In this document: positions 15,977 through 24,918 of the stretch, piece by piece
How the letters are laid out: each line of letters begins with the position of its first letter
How positions within the stretch are numbered: the first letter of the stretch is position 1
Assembly: GCF_047159865.1 (NCBI RefSeq)
Contig: NZ_AP038804.1
Coordinates: forward strand, 1,240,001 to 1,304,000
Direction: 5' to 3'
Origin: JAIOSF01 sp047159865
GTDB lineage: Bacteria; Campylobacterota; Campylobacteria; Campylobacterales; Arcobacteraceae
DNA length: 64,000 nt
Translations under genes and position numbers: made by a program
Notes under the pieces: model-generated
What the model was told of the DNA's origin: nothing
Seen by the model: the letters and a program-made list of their open reading frames with translations, nothing else
Databases searched by the model: none

Positions 15977-18900
15977 ATGAATAAAATAATTAATTACTTC
16001 CTTGAAAATGCAAAATTAAATTACACTCTTCTTGTATTCTTACTTGTAATGGGTATTTTTGCTTATAACAATATTCCAAAACAGATGTTTCCAAGTGTAA
16101 CGCTTGATTCTATATCCATTTCAGGAAGTTATAGTGGAGCAAGTGCTGATAATTTAAATAGTTTTGCTGTAACAGAGATTGAAAATGAGATTGATGGTAT
16201 CTCTGGAATAAAAGAGGTTACTGCAACTATTAGAAGTGAAAGATTTACTATAACACTAGATCTTCAAGATGGAGTTGATAAAAACACAGTATTAAATGAT
16301 GTTAAAGATGCTGTGGATATGGCAAAACAATATTTTCCAAGTGATATGAACGATCCAACGGTTAGTGCAGATAAAAGAGAAGAGTCTCTTTTAAATGTAT
16401 CACTCTCTTCAAAAAATAGAACTCAACAAGAGCTTATTAATATATCCAAAAGTCTTAAAACGACTTTGCTTCAAGTAGATGGAATAACAAATACAAATAT
16501 ATTTGGAAATAGTGATTTAGAGATTGATATATTTATAGACACAAAAAAGATAAATCTTTATGGAATTAGTAGTACATCTTTGATTACATCTTTACAAGAG
16601 CTATCTTATCTTTATCCTGTAGGAACTATTGAACAAACTGGAAACCATGTATATTTAACAGCAGATAATAATAAATTTGATATTCAATCATGGTTAAATA
16701 CTTTGCTAAATATTGCTGATAAAAAAGTATTTTTAAAAGATATTGCTCAAATTACTATTGGTTATCCTACAGGAGAATCAATATCAAGATTAAACGGTAA
16801 TCAAACTATTTATCTTGAAGTTTATAAAAGTGCTGATGGAGATGCCGTATCAATAGCAAAACAGGTAAAAGCAAAGCTTGCTAATTTTGAAGAAAGTATG
16901 GAGGATATAAACCTTATAGTATCAAGGGATAGTTCCGTACCTCTAAGTGAAAGAATAAATACTCTTATATCAAATATCACACTTGGACTTATTTTAGTTG
17001 CTATTGCAATGTATATACTTATAAGCCCAAGATTATCTTTAGTAATAGTAATGGGGATACCTTTTTCTTTTATTATTGCACTTTTAATTATTGAACAATT
17101 AGGATACTCCTTAAATATGATCTCTTTAATGGCTATGCTGATTACTTTGGGTATAGTTGTCGATGATGCAATTGTTATAAGTGAAAATATCCAAAGACAT
17201 ATAGATAATGGTGATCCTATAAAAGAGGCTGTGTTAAATGGAACAAAGGAGATGGTACCTCCTGTTTTAATTGCTTCTTTTACTACCATGTTTGCTTTTA
17301 TGCCAATGCTTTTAATAAGTGGTCAGATGGGATTACTCATGCAACTTGTGCCTATAGTTGTAACAGCAGTTATATTTGCATCACTTATTGAATCTTTTAT
17401 ATTTTTACCTCTTCATGCAAAACATATGTTAAAAAGGAAAGATAAATTACTTGATTGGACTCCTGTTCATAATTTTTATGAAAGAGTTTTACATAAAGTG
17501 ATAAAATCTAAAAAAATATTTTTAGCTATTTTTTTAGTAACTGTACCACTATTAACAATTTTTTTAATACAGCAAAGTAGATTCCAAATGATGCCAGATA
17601 TGGATTCAAATAATGTAACCGTTTCTATAAAATTTGATGAGTCAAAATCTCTTGAAGAGAGTGATGCTTTAGCAAAAAAATATGAAAAAGTACTTTTAGA
17701 AAAAGCAAAAGAACTTTATATTGAAAATATCAATACAACGGTTGGACAGTTCTCAAGTATTTCAAATGATAGAGAAAGTATAGAGAATGGTTTTATGTTA
17801 GCTCTTGAATTAGAAGATTTAAGAGAGGATAATTTTTTAGAAAACTATGTCAATCCAATACTCAGTTTAAGTTTTGAGTTTGGGCAAAAAGACAAATTAA
17901 GGCTTATTGATACAAGTAATGCAAAAGAGAAGATTCGTAAACTTTTAGAGCCAATTATTCAATTAGATAAAGTAGTAGCTTATAATATTGTATCGTCAAG
18001 AATTGGTATAGTTAAAACTGATATTGAATTAAAGCTAAGTCATTTAAATCAAACTTTACTGATGAAGAATGTAGAGAAACTAAAAGAAGAATTGTTAAAA
18101 ATAAAAGGTGTTACAGATGTAAGTGACAATCTTAAACTTGGAGATAAAGAGTATAAATATAGTGTAAATACTTATGGACAAACTTTAGGACTTACAGATA
18201 GAAGTATAGCATCTGCCCTTAGTAGTTATCTTATGGAAAAAGAACAAGCAAATACTTTTAATGAAAGTGGAATTATTAATATTGTTACTCAGTCTATATA
18301 TAAAGATTCACTTGATGAATTAAAGCACTTTTTAATTCCTGTAGGGGAACAATATGTAGAATTGGATGAGGTAGTTGACTTTAGAATTGTAAGGAACTTT
18401 GAAAAGATAGAAAAAGAAGATGGTAATATCTACAAAAAAGTGTATGCAAATGCAGATAAAAGAGTAACAAGTGGAAATGAGATACTAAATGAGATCAATC
18501 CAATACTCAAGGAATTAGAAAAAAATGGACTTATAGTAAAACTAGGTGGTGAAAAAGAGAAGAGTTCCCAGCTCGCAAGTGATTTAATAAAAGCTTTTAC
18601 AATTGCAATATTTTTAATTTTTTTAACACTTTTAGTAAATTTTAAATCTTTTAAGAGCTCTTTTGTAATTCTTTCTGTTATTCCATTTACTATTTTTGGT
18701 GCTATACTTGGACATTTTATAATGGGAGTAAATTTAAACTCTCAATCACTAATAGGGATGCTAGGACTTGCTGGAGTTGTGATAAACGATGGAATTATTA
18801 TGCTTGACTTTTTAAAAGATACAAAAAATAAGGAAGAGTTTTTTCATAGAGCGAAACAAAGAGTAAGACCTATTTTAATTACCTCTATTACAACAGTTTT

Positions 18901-19054
18901 AGGACTAGTCACTCTTATATTTTTTCCTGTAGGACAATCTATAATGCTTCAACCCATTGCAATATCTTTAGGTTTTGGTCTATTGTGGGGAACCGTTCTT
19001 AACCTTGTATATGTCCCTGCACTATACGCAACACTATTTAAAATAAAGGATTAA
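15977..19054 (+). CDS. RND-family efflux permease
   Basis: A 1025-residue inner-membrane proton-driven pump of the AcrB/HAE-1 type. It has one N-terminal helix, a first periplasmic loop (about 35-330), a block of five to six helices (330-540 with VVDDAIVISENIQRHI, the conserved TM4 Asp pair), a second periplasmic loop (560-850) and the last helix block (GVVINDGIIMLDFLK). It is the first gene of an operon with a small adaptor and a TolC protein, two bases upstream of the adaptor. The substrate is unknown. Confidence 0.92.
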   Translation: MNKIINYFLENAKLNYTLLVFLLVMGIFAYNNIPKQMFPSVTLDSISISGSYSGASADNLNSFAVTEIENEIDGISGIKEVTATIRSERFTITLDLQDGVDKNTVLNDVKDAVDMAKQYFPSDMNDPTVSADKREESLLNVSLSSKNRTQQELINISKSLKTTLLQVDGITNTNIFGNSDLEIDIFIDTKKINLYGISSTSLITSLQELSYLYPVGTIEQTGNHVYLTADNNKFDIQSWLNTLLNIADKKVFLKDIAQITIGYPTGESISRLNGNQTIYLEVYKSADGDAVSIAKQVKAKLANFEESMEDINLIVSRDSSVPLSERINTLISNITLGLILVAIAMYILISPRLSLVIVMGIPFSFIIALLIIEQLGYSLNMISLMAMLITLGIVVDDAIVISENIQRHIDNGDPIKEAVLNGTKEMVPPVLIASFTTMFAFMPMLLISGQMGLLMQLVPIVVTAVIFASLIESFIFLPLHAKHMLKRKDKLLDWTPVHNFYERVLHKVIKSKKIFLAIFLVTVPLLTIFLIQQSRFQMMPDMDSNNVTVSIKFDESKSLEESDALAKKYEKVLLEKAKELYIENINTTVGQFSSISNDRESIENGFMLALELEDLREDNFLENYVNPILSLSFEFGQKDKLRLIDTSNAKEKIRKLLEPIIQLDKVVAYNIVSSRIGIVKTDIELKLSHLNQTLLMKNVEKLKEELLKIKGVTDVSDNLKLGDKEYKYSVNTYGQTLGLTDRSIASALSSYLMEKEQANTFNESGIINIVTQSIYKDSLDELKHFLIPVGEQYVELDEVVDFRIVRNFEKIEKEDGNIYKKVYANADKRVTSGNEILNEINPILKELEKNGLIVKLGGEKEKSSQLASDLIKAFTIAIFLIFLTLLVNFKSFKSSFVILSVIPFTIFGAILGHFIMGVNLNSQSLIGMLGLAGVVINDGIIMLDFLKDTKNKEEFFHRAKQRVRPILITSITTVLGLVTLIFFPVGQSIMLQPIAISLGFGLLWGTVLNLVYVPALYATLFKIKD

Positions 19055-19055
19055 A

Positions 19056-19757
19056 ATGAAATTTATAATACTATTTATAACACCTATTGTTATTTATGCA
19101 CAAACTTATATGGCAAAAATTGAGCCATATGATATGTTTACAATTTATGCGCAAACTTCTGGACAAGTTATAGCTTTGGATAAGAATGACGAAACAAAAA
19201 TAGTCAATAGTGTTTTAATTCAACTAGATGATTCTTTGGAAAAACAAAAGCTCAAAATATATCAAAATCAGTTGTCAATGTATAATAAAAAGTTAAGCAT
19301 TTTAAATGAAAACTATAAAAAATTTGTAAAAATAAGAGGAAAAAGTAAATCAGATAAAGATGATAAATATTATGTGATATTAGAACTTGAGGTGACTATT
19401 GAATCTTTAAAGATTTTAATTACAGAACTTCAAGACACAATAAATAAAAAATCAATCGCTGTGAATGATTTATATATAAAAGAATTTTTAGTAAATAAAG
19501 GTGATTATGTATCTATAGGAACTGCACTTGCAAGTACTTATGATGTAAGTAAATCAAAGTTAATAGTGTATGTAAGTAATGATGATTATCAAGATATAAG
19601 AAATAAAAAGATACTGATAAATGGAAAAGATAGTAGAGTAAAAATTGATAAAGTAGATAAAGTTTTAGATGCAACATATGTATCTGCTCATAAAGTAACC
19701 CTAGTGTTAGATAGTACCGAATATGGTAAAGTTTTAAAAGTTGAATTTATAAAATGA
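19056..19757 (+). CDS. Short HlyD-type membrane fusion adaptor
   Basis: A 233-residue exported protein (signal peptide ending near VIYAQ) linking the RND pump to the TolC channel. Two half-lipoyl motifs (SGQVIALDKND...NSVLIQLDD and IKEFLVNKGDYVSIGTALAS) flank a coiled-coil hairpin (about 65-140). It is shorter than AcrA-type adaptors (about 380) and appears to lack most of the beta-barrel and membrane-proximal domains. AAGGA lies before the ATG; the end overlaps the next start by four bases (ATGA). Confidence 0.85.
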   Translation: MKFIILFITPIVIYAQTYMAKIEPYDMFTIYAQTSGQVIALDKNDETKIVNSVLIQLDDSLEKQKLKIYQNQLSMYNKKLSILNENYKKFVKIRGKSKSDKDDKYYVILELEVTIESLKILITELQDTINKKSIAVNDLYIKEFLVNKGDYVSIGTALASTYDVSKSKLIVYVSNDDYQDIRNKKILINGKDSRVKIDKVDKVLDATYVSAHKVTLVLDSTEYGKVLKVEFIK

Positions 19758-20902
19758 AAAAAATAATAACACTTAGTCTTTGTGTCATTGTAACATTTGC
19801 AAATGATATAGATATATTAACAAATACAAAACAGCAAATTATAGACTTAAAACAAAAGCAAATAGATAAAAAAGAACATAGCAATAAATATGATTGGATA
19901 GATGGAGCTACAATCAATGGTAGTGTAACAAAAGACAATGATGATATTCAAAATGATAATTACTACATATCTATCTCACAAGATATTTATAGATTTGGTG
20001 GTATTAGCTCTCAAATCGATTATGCAAATGAACTTAAGCGAATGGAAGAGATAAGCTTAGATATATCTACAAAAGATGATTTAAGTACTTTGTATTTACT
20101 GCTTTTAGAGATAAAACTTAACGATATAAGTTTAGAACAAAATAGACTTAATATAAAAAACTCACTTATTGAGATAGAAGATAAAAAATCTGAATATAAA
20201 GCAGGTGAGATAGGAATAAGTGATCTCAATGAAGCACTGATGACTAAAAATGAATTACAAGACACGACAAAAACTTTGCAGTTAGTAAAACTCAAAAATA
20301 TTGCTAGTGTAAAAAAGTATACAACAAGAAACTATAAAAGCATCTCTATCCCTAATCTAGAATTGATGAGTAAAGATATATTTTTAGAAAACTCCTCTTC
20401 TATTCAATATGCAAAAGCAGATATCGAAGTAAATAATACTCTTTATAAAATAAAAAAAAGTGATTACTTACCTACTCTTAGTACGAATGCAAAATATGGA
20501 TATGAAAAAAGTGATGTAATGGATGGAGATAACTACTACAATTATGGACTAAGTATAAGTATCCCTTTAAGTTATACTTCTTCTAGTAATATTGAACAAA
20601 CAAAGATCGATTATCTTATTAGTAACCAAGAACTTAATAATAAGGTAAGAGATGCAAAACTTACATACGAACAGACACTCTTTACTATTCAAAATTATAA
20701 AGAACGAATTGATTTAGCGTTGGAAGACATTCAACTTTACAATGAACTTTTAGAAGTAAATGAAGATGAATATAAAGCAGGATATAAAAGCATCAACGAT
20801 GTAGAAGCTTTAAAAAACTCTAAAGTTATAAGAGAATTAGATATAAAAAGTTATAAGTTAAATATTAGTAAAGAGATAATAGCTCTTTACTATCAGCTGT
20901 AA
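19754..20902 (+). CDS. TolC-family outer membrane efflux protein
   Basis: A 382-residue exported protein with signal peptide (MKKIITLSLCVIVTFA) and the duplicated helical organisation of TolC channels: two long coiled-coil halves, each followed by a strand region (ISISQDIYRFGGI and YGLSISIPLSYTS). It completes the tripartite pump with the preceding permease and adaptor. It is smaller than E. coli TolC (about 470 mature). Confidence 0.85.
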   Translation: MKKIITLSLCVIVTFANDIDILTNTKQQIIDLKQKQIDKKEHSNKYDWIDGATINGSVTKDNDDIQNDNYYISISQDIYRFGGISSQIDYANELKRMEEISLDISTKDDLSTLYLLLLEIKLNDISLEQNRLNIKNSLIEIEDKKSEYKAGEIGISDLNEALMTKNELQDTTKTLQLVKLKNIASVKKYTTRNYKSISIPNLELMSKDIFLENSSSIQYAKADIEVNNTLYKIKKSDYLPTLSTNAKYGYEKSDVMDGDNYYNYGLSISIPLSYTSSSNIEQTKIDYLISNQELNNKVRDAKLTYEQTLFTIQNYKERIDLALEDIQLYNELLEVNEDEYKAGYKSINDVEALKNSKVIRELDIKSYKLNISKEIIALYYQL

Positions 20903-20920
20903 AATTGTTCATTTTATCTA

Positions 20921-21733
20921 TTACATCTTCTTTAAATAATTACTTACCATAGGGATAGAATCTTTTCTACAAATAAGGTATGTATCTAAATTAAAACTCA
21001 TATTAGTAAGTTGTAACTTTTCAATATATCCAAATTTTTCGACAATTTGTCTAGAAAATAGAGCCACGCCATAGCCAGAATTGACACACTCTAAAATCAA
21101 TTCATAATTTTCCAAAGCTGCAGTTTTATATGATTTTTTTTCTTTTTTTATTAAATATTTTTCGAGTAACATACAATTTTTACACCCTTTTTTATAAGAA
21201 AATATTGTATTTTGAGGTACTTTATCTTTTGCTTCAACTAAAACAATATCTTCTTTAAATATATTTAAAATCTCTATATCTTTGTGGCTTGGATCTCCGC
21301 TAACAAAAGCTATGTCAACTTTATAATCAAGAACTCTATCAATTAAATTTAAAGTACTATCAAGTACAAAATCAAGTTTCATATCAGCATAATCATCATT
21401 TAACTTTTGTATAAATTTTGGTAGCCTTATTGTTGCATTTGATTGGGTTGAACCGATCTTCAAAAGTTCTTGATAATCTAAATTTTTCATTTTTAGTGTG
21501 GCATCTTCTATTTTTTTGATTATATCAACTGCTAAAGGGTAGAGTTTTTCTCCTTCGATTGTTAGTACTACACCTCTATTAGTTCGATGAAATAATTCAT
21601 ATCCTAAACTCTTTTCAAGTTGTTTTATTCGTAATGTTACATTTGATTGAGTAAAGTTTAATTCCTTAGCCCCTAAGGATATACTTTTAGTATAAGCCAC
21701 AGCTAGAAATACTTTTAATAAATTTGAATCCAT
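20921..21733 (-). CDS. LysR-family transcriptional regulator
   Basis: A 270-residue regulator with the N-terminal winged helix (FLAVAYTKSISLGAKELNFTQSNVTLRIKQLEKSLG in two overlapping helices, then LFHRTNRGVVLT) and a shortened C-terminal effector domain. The effector domain contains a GCKNC pair (Cys184, Cys187) at the position where many members have a GC motif. The gene is the second of an operon with a TSUP exporter, nine bases downstream of it, and probably controls that exporter through the palindrome at 22513-22544. Confidence 0.92.
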   Translation of the reverse strand: MDSNLLKVFLAVAYTKSISLGAKELNFTQSNVTLRIKQLEKSLGYELFHRTNRGVVLTIEGEKLYPLAVDIIKKIEDATLKMKNLDYQELLKIGSTQSNATIRLPKFIQKLNDDYADMKLDFVLDSTLNLIDRVLDYKVDIAFVSGDPSHKDIEILNIFKEDIVLVEAKDKVPQNTIFSYKKGCKNCMLLEKYLIKKEKKSYKTAALENYELILECVNSGYGVALFSRQIVEKFGYIEKLQLTNMSFNLDTYLICRKDSIPMVSNYLKKM

Positions 21734-21742
21734 ATTTAATCC

Positions 21743-22486
21743 TTAAAAATTTAATGTTTGATAAATCAATGTTGACGCTATAAAAAACAATAGCATTTTT
21801 AATATTTTTGTATAAAATTTAGCATCTATCAATTTCTTTATTTTTGCACCAATAAACATACCAATAAATACCCCGATTAAAGTCATCATAGATATATTAA
21901 AAGCTTCCATAGTAAATGAACCAAAATATATAAATACAGCTATTTGACCTATTTTAGTAAACAAGAAACATAAGTTTGATAACTGTATTGTATCTTTTCT
22001 TGTATATTTTAACTCTAAGGTATAGATTATCATCAATGGTGCTACTACATTTGTAAGTCCGGATATCATTCCTCCGAATATTCCTAATCCATAAGTAGAA
22101 GTCTTAGGATAGATAGTAATAAATGATGCATTAATTCGGACAAAAGACTGTAAAAGATATACTAGAATAATAAAAGCCAATAACAGCTTAAAGTATTCAG
22201 AGTTTATATGAATCAAAAGAATTGTACCGAGAGTACTTCCTACAATCATCAGTAAAAGAATAAACCAGAACTTTTTTAAAGCTTCAAAAAACTTCCCCTC
22301 ACTTAAAATACTCATAATATTTGCTACCATTGTAGGGATAAGCATAAAAAGTATAGTTGTTTGTATATCTGCAAATAGTGCCACAACAGCAGTAGAAATC
22401 ATACCAAAACCAAAGCCAATGCTTCCGTGAACAATTGAAGCTAAAAAAAGTATAAGAGTCAGAGTGATGATGAAATTTATTTCCAT
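21743..22486 (-). CDS. TSUP (TauE/SafE) family sulfite or organosulfonate exporter
   Basis: A 247-residue membrane protein with about eight hydrophobic helices in two repeated halves and the family pattern VHGSIGFGFGMISTAVVALF near the start and GIFGGMISGLTNVVAPLMIIY in the second half. TSUP proteins move sulfite, sulfoacetate, sulfur-containing compounds or other small anions. ATG 22486 is chosen because AAGGA lies 7 bases upstream and the longer frame runs into the operator. Co-transcribed with a LysR regulator. Confidence 0.88.
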   Translation of the reverse strand: MEINFIITLTLILFLASIVHGSIGFGFGMISTAVVALFADIQTTILFMLIPTMVANIMSILSEGKFFEALKKFWFILLLMIVGSTLGTILLIHINSEYFKLLLAFIILVYLLQSFVRINASFITIYPKTSTYGLGIFGGMISGLTNVVAPLMIIYTLELKYTRKDTIQLSNLCFLFTKIGQIAVFIYFGSFTMEAFNISMMTLIGVFIGMFIGAKIKKLIDAKFYTKILKMLLFFIASTLIYQTLNF

Positions 22487-22512
22487 ATGAGTATCCTTGA
22501 TATTAAGTATAG

Positions 22513-22544
22513 TTATTAGTAATAGCAAATGATATTACTAATAA
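22513..22544. promoter_or_regulatory. LysR-type operator upstream of the TSUP-lysR operon
   Basis: Arms of 12 bp (22513-22524 and 22533-22544) are perfect complements around an 8-base spacer, including the T-N11-A symmetry typical of LysR binding sites (TTAGTAATA...TATTACTAA). The site begins 27 bases before the exporter ATG on the minus strand. Confidence 0.65.
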
Positions 22545-22654
22545 TTATATCTAAAAAGGATAAATATTAAATAAACAATAAGAATATATAGATAACATAT
22601 TATTGTTACAGTTAAAAATAACATGGTAATATAAAGCAATAAATGGAATTTAAT

Positions 22655-23443
22655 ATGAATATAATAAACTTTGAAAATATATATGTAAGTTATGACTTAA
22701 AGCCAGTACTAAAAGATATAAATTTAACAATACAAAATGGTGAACATTGGGTGATATTAGGCTCAAATGGTAGTGGTAAATCAACACTAATAAAACTTAT
22801 TTCTAATGATCTTCATCCAAATAGAAAGTATCCTTTTACAAAAGAGGTTTTTGGAAAAGATCGATGGAGTATTTTTGATTTAAAAAAGAAACTAGGAATT
22901 ATCACAAACGATTTACATAATTATTTTTCAGTACATGGTAGTTTTTTAACTGCTTATGAAGTTGTTTTAAGTGGATATTATAGTTCTATAGGAATATTTA
23001 AACATCAAGATTTCAGTAAAGAACAACACCAAAAAGCACTTGAAGCGTTAGAGTTTTTAGAGATATTAGATATAAAAGACAAAAAAGTATCAGCCATGAG
23101 TACAGGACAATTGAGGCGATCTATTATTGGTCGAGCTTTGATCCATAATCCAGAAGCATTTATTTTAGATGAGCCAACTGTTGGATTGGATATTAAAGCA
23201 CAATATTCCTTTATTAAATTGATTCAAAAACTTTCCAAAAATGCTTCAATTATTTTAGTAACACATCATTTAGATGAGGTATTCCCTGAAGTTTCTCATG
23301 TTGCTTTAGTACATAATAAAACCATATATAAAAAAGGTTTAAAAAATGAAGTGCTAACTTCTAGCAATTTGTCTGAAATCTTTGAACTTGACATTGAACT
23401 TAAAGAAGAACAAAATAGATATACTATTGGGAAAATTCAATAA
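22655..23443 (+). CDS. ABC transporter ATP-binding protein without adjacent permease
   Basis: A 262-residue ABC ATPase: Walker A GSNGSGKS (36-43), signature MSTGQLRR (148-155, unusual for LSGGQ), Walker B AFILDEP (168-174) and the H-loop VTHHLDE. Overall it resembles YlmA/ModF-like stand-alone ATPases that share the HPNRKYPF...FGKDRWSIFDLKKKLGI type insertion. ATG 22655 follows GGA at a good distance; ATG 22643 is also possible. No permease or binding protein lies next to it. Confidence 0.88.
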   Translation: MNIINFENIYVSYDLKPVLKDINLTIQNGEHWVILGSNGSGKSTLIKLISNDLHPNRKYPFTKEVFGKDRWSIFDLKKKLGIITNDLHNYFSVHGSFLTAYEVVLSGYYSSIGIFKHQDFSKEQHQKALEALEFLEILDIKDKKVSAMSTGQLRRSIIGRALIHNPEAFILDEPTVGLDIKAQYSFIKLIQKLSKNASIILVTHHLDEVFPEVSHVALVHNKTIYKKGLKNEVLTSSNLSEIFELDIELKEEQNRYTIGKIQ

Positions 23444-23479
23444 TAAATGAAATATTATAATTAAAAAAGGAGTTAGGGT

Positions 23480-23863
23480 ATGAATATAAGGGTATATTAC
23501 GAAGATACAGATGCAGGTGGTATAGTTTATCACGCAAATTATTTAAAGTTTTGCGAGAGAGCAAGAAGTGAATATTTTTTTTCTCAGAATTTAGTACCTA
23601 TTATTGATGAAGCTCATTTTGTTGTACGAAAGATGGATTGTGATTTCATAAGTAGTGCTTATTTCTCTGATGTTTTGAAAGTAGTCTCAAAAATAAAAGA
23701 GATAAAAAAAGCATCATTTATCATGACTCAAGAGATAAAAAAAGATGAAAGATTGATTTTTAAAACAGAAGTCACACTTGTCTTAGCAAAAGATGGAAAA
23801 CCAAAAAGGATAGATGAAAATATAAAAGATATGTTACAGTCACTTTTCGCTAAAATAGAGTAA
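23480..23863 (+). CDS. ybgC: Acyl-CoA thioesterase, YbgC/4HBT family
   Basis: A 127-residue single hot-dog domain with the YbgC signature YYEDTDAGGIVYHANYLKFCERARSE split across residues 6-31, including the catalytic Asp and the VYHANY loop. These enzymes hydrolyse acyl-CoA or acyl-ACP; in other proteobacteria YbgC is tied to the Tol-Pal system, which is not present nearby. It begins a long same-strand run and is 23 bases from aroB. Confidence 0.92.
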   Translation: MNIRVYYEDTDAGGIVYHANYLKFCERARSEYFFSQNLVPIIDEAHFVVRKMDCDFISSAYFSDVLKVVSKIKEIKKASFIMTQEIKKDERLIFKTEVTLVLAKDGKPKRIDENIKDMLQSLFAKIE

Positions 23864-23886
23864 TAAAATTTAACTATGGAAAACAC

Positions 23887-24918
23887 ATGATTGTAAATAT
23901 AACTCTTCCCGACACTGCATATGACATCACGATTGATCAACTTCAAACATTAACAATAAATAAAAAAGTAGTAGTGGTAACGAACCCTACTATTTCTAAA
24001 CTGCATTTAGAGTATTTACTTTCAAAATTAGATATAAAAGACTTAAGTGTTGTAACAATTCCCGATGGTGAACAGTACAAAAACATGAAAACAATAGAAG
24101 ATATTTTGGAACACTGTTTCGAACATAAGTTAAATAGAAGTTCTTTGTTAATCGCATTTGGCGGTGGAGTTATAGGAGATATGACAGGTTTTGCTGCGAG
24201 TATTTATCAAAGAGGAATAGAGTTTATCCAAATACCAACTACATTACTTTCTCAAGTTGATGCAAGTGTTGGTGGGAAAACTGGTGTGAATAATAAGTTT
24301 GGTAAAAATCTTGTCGGAGCATTTCATCAGCCACAAGCTGTATATATAGATCCTTTTTTTCTAACAACTTTACCCAAAAGAGAATTTTCAGCAGGAATTG
24401 CAGAGATAGTAAAAATGGCAGTTTGTTTTAACAAAGATTTTTTTGAATGGCTAGAAAACAATGATTTAAGTGATTCTGAAAATATAAAAGTTGCAATTGC
24501 TAAATCTGTAGAAACAAAAGCTTGGGTGGTAAGTCAAGATGAAAAAGAAAAAGGACTACGAGCTGCTTTAAACTATGGTCATACTTTTGGACATGTGATA
24601 GAAAATGAAACAAATTATGATACATACTTACATGGAGAAGCTGTTGGTATTGGTATATGTATGGCAAATGATGTGTCTGTGAAAATAGGTCTTATGACTG
24701 AAAATGAATCATCAAGAGTAAAAACACTTTTAGAAAAATACAATATACCAACTCAATATACAGTTAATGATGTAGAAGATTTCTATGAGCATTTCTTTTT
24801 AGATAAGAAAAGTTTAGACAACAAAATAAAATTTATTTTAGCTAAAGGTCTAGGTGATTGTACAATCACAGATGAGGTTTCTAAAAATGATATACTTGAA
24901 GTATTGCGAGTATTTTAA
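23887..24918 (+). CDS. aroB: 3-Dehydroquinate synthase
   Basis: Second step of the shikimate pathway, converting DAHP to 3-dehydroquinate using NAD and a divalent metal. The 343-residue protein has the NAD loop FGGGVIGDMTGFAAS, QIPTTLLSQVDASVGGKTGVN, the metal ligands in YGHTFGHVIE and the DKK motif (FLDKKSLDNKIKF). The last base is also the first base of the following MscS gene (TAATG overlap), so the two are translationally coupled. Confidence 0.98.
   Translation: MIVNITLPDTAYDITIDQLQTLTINKKVVVVTNPTISKLHLEYLLSKLDIKDLSVVTIPDGEQYKNMKTIEDILEHCFEHKLNRSSLLIAFGGGVIGDMTGFAASIYQRGIEFIQIPTTLLSQVDASVGGKTGVNNKFGKNLVGAFHQPQAVYIDPFFLTTLPKREFSAGIAEIVKMAVCFNKDFFEWLENNDLSDSENIKVAIAKSVETKAWVVSQDEKEKGLRAALNYGHTFGHVIENETNYDTYLHGEAVGIGICMANDVSVKIGLMTENESSRVKTLLEKYNIPTQYTVNDVEDFYEHFFLDKKSLDNKIKFILAKGLGDCTITDEVSKNDILEVLRVF

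Noticed and set aside
16822..17289. A 155-codon antisense frame in the RND permease gene
   Set aside because: It is the complement of conserved transmembrane codons, with no start signal.
21138..21190. GCKNC cysteine pair in the LysR effector domain as a redox switch
   Set aside because: A GC motif at this position is common in LysR proteins; one extra Cys is not enough to claim redox sensing.
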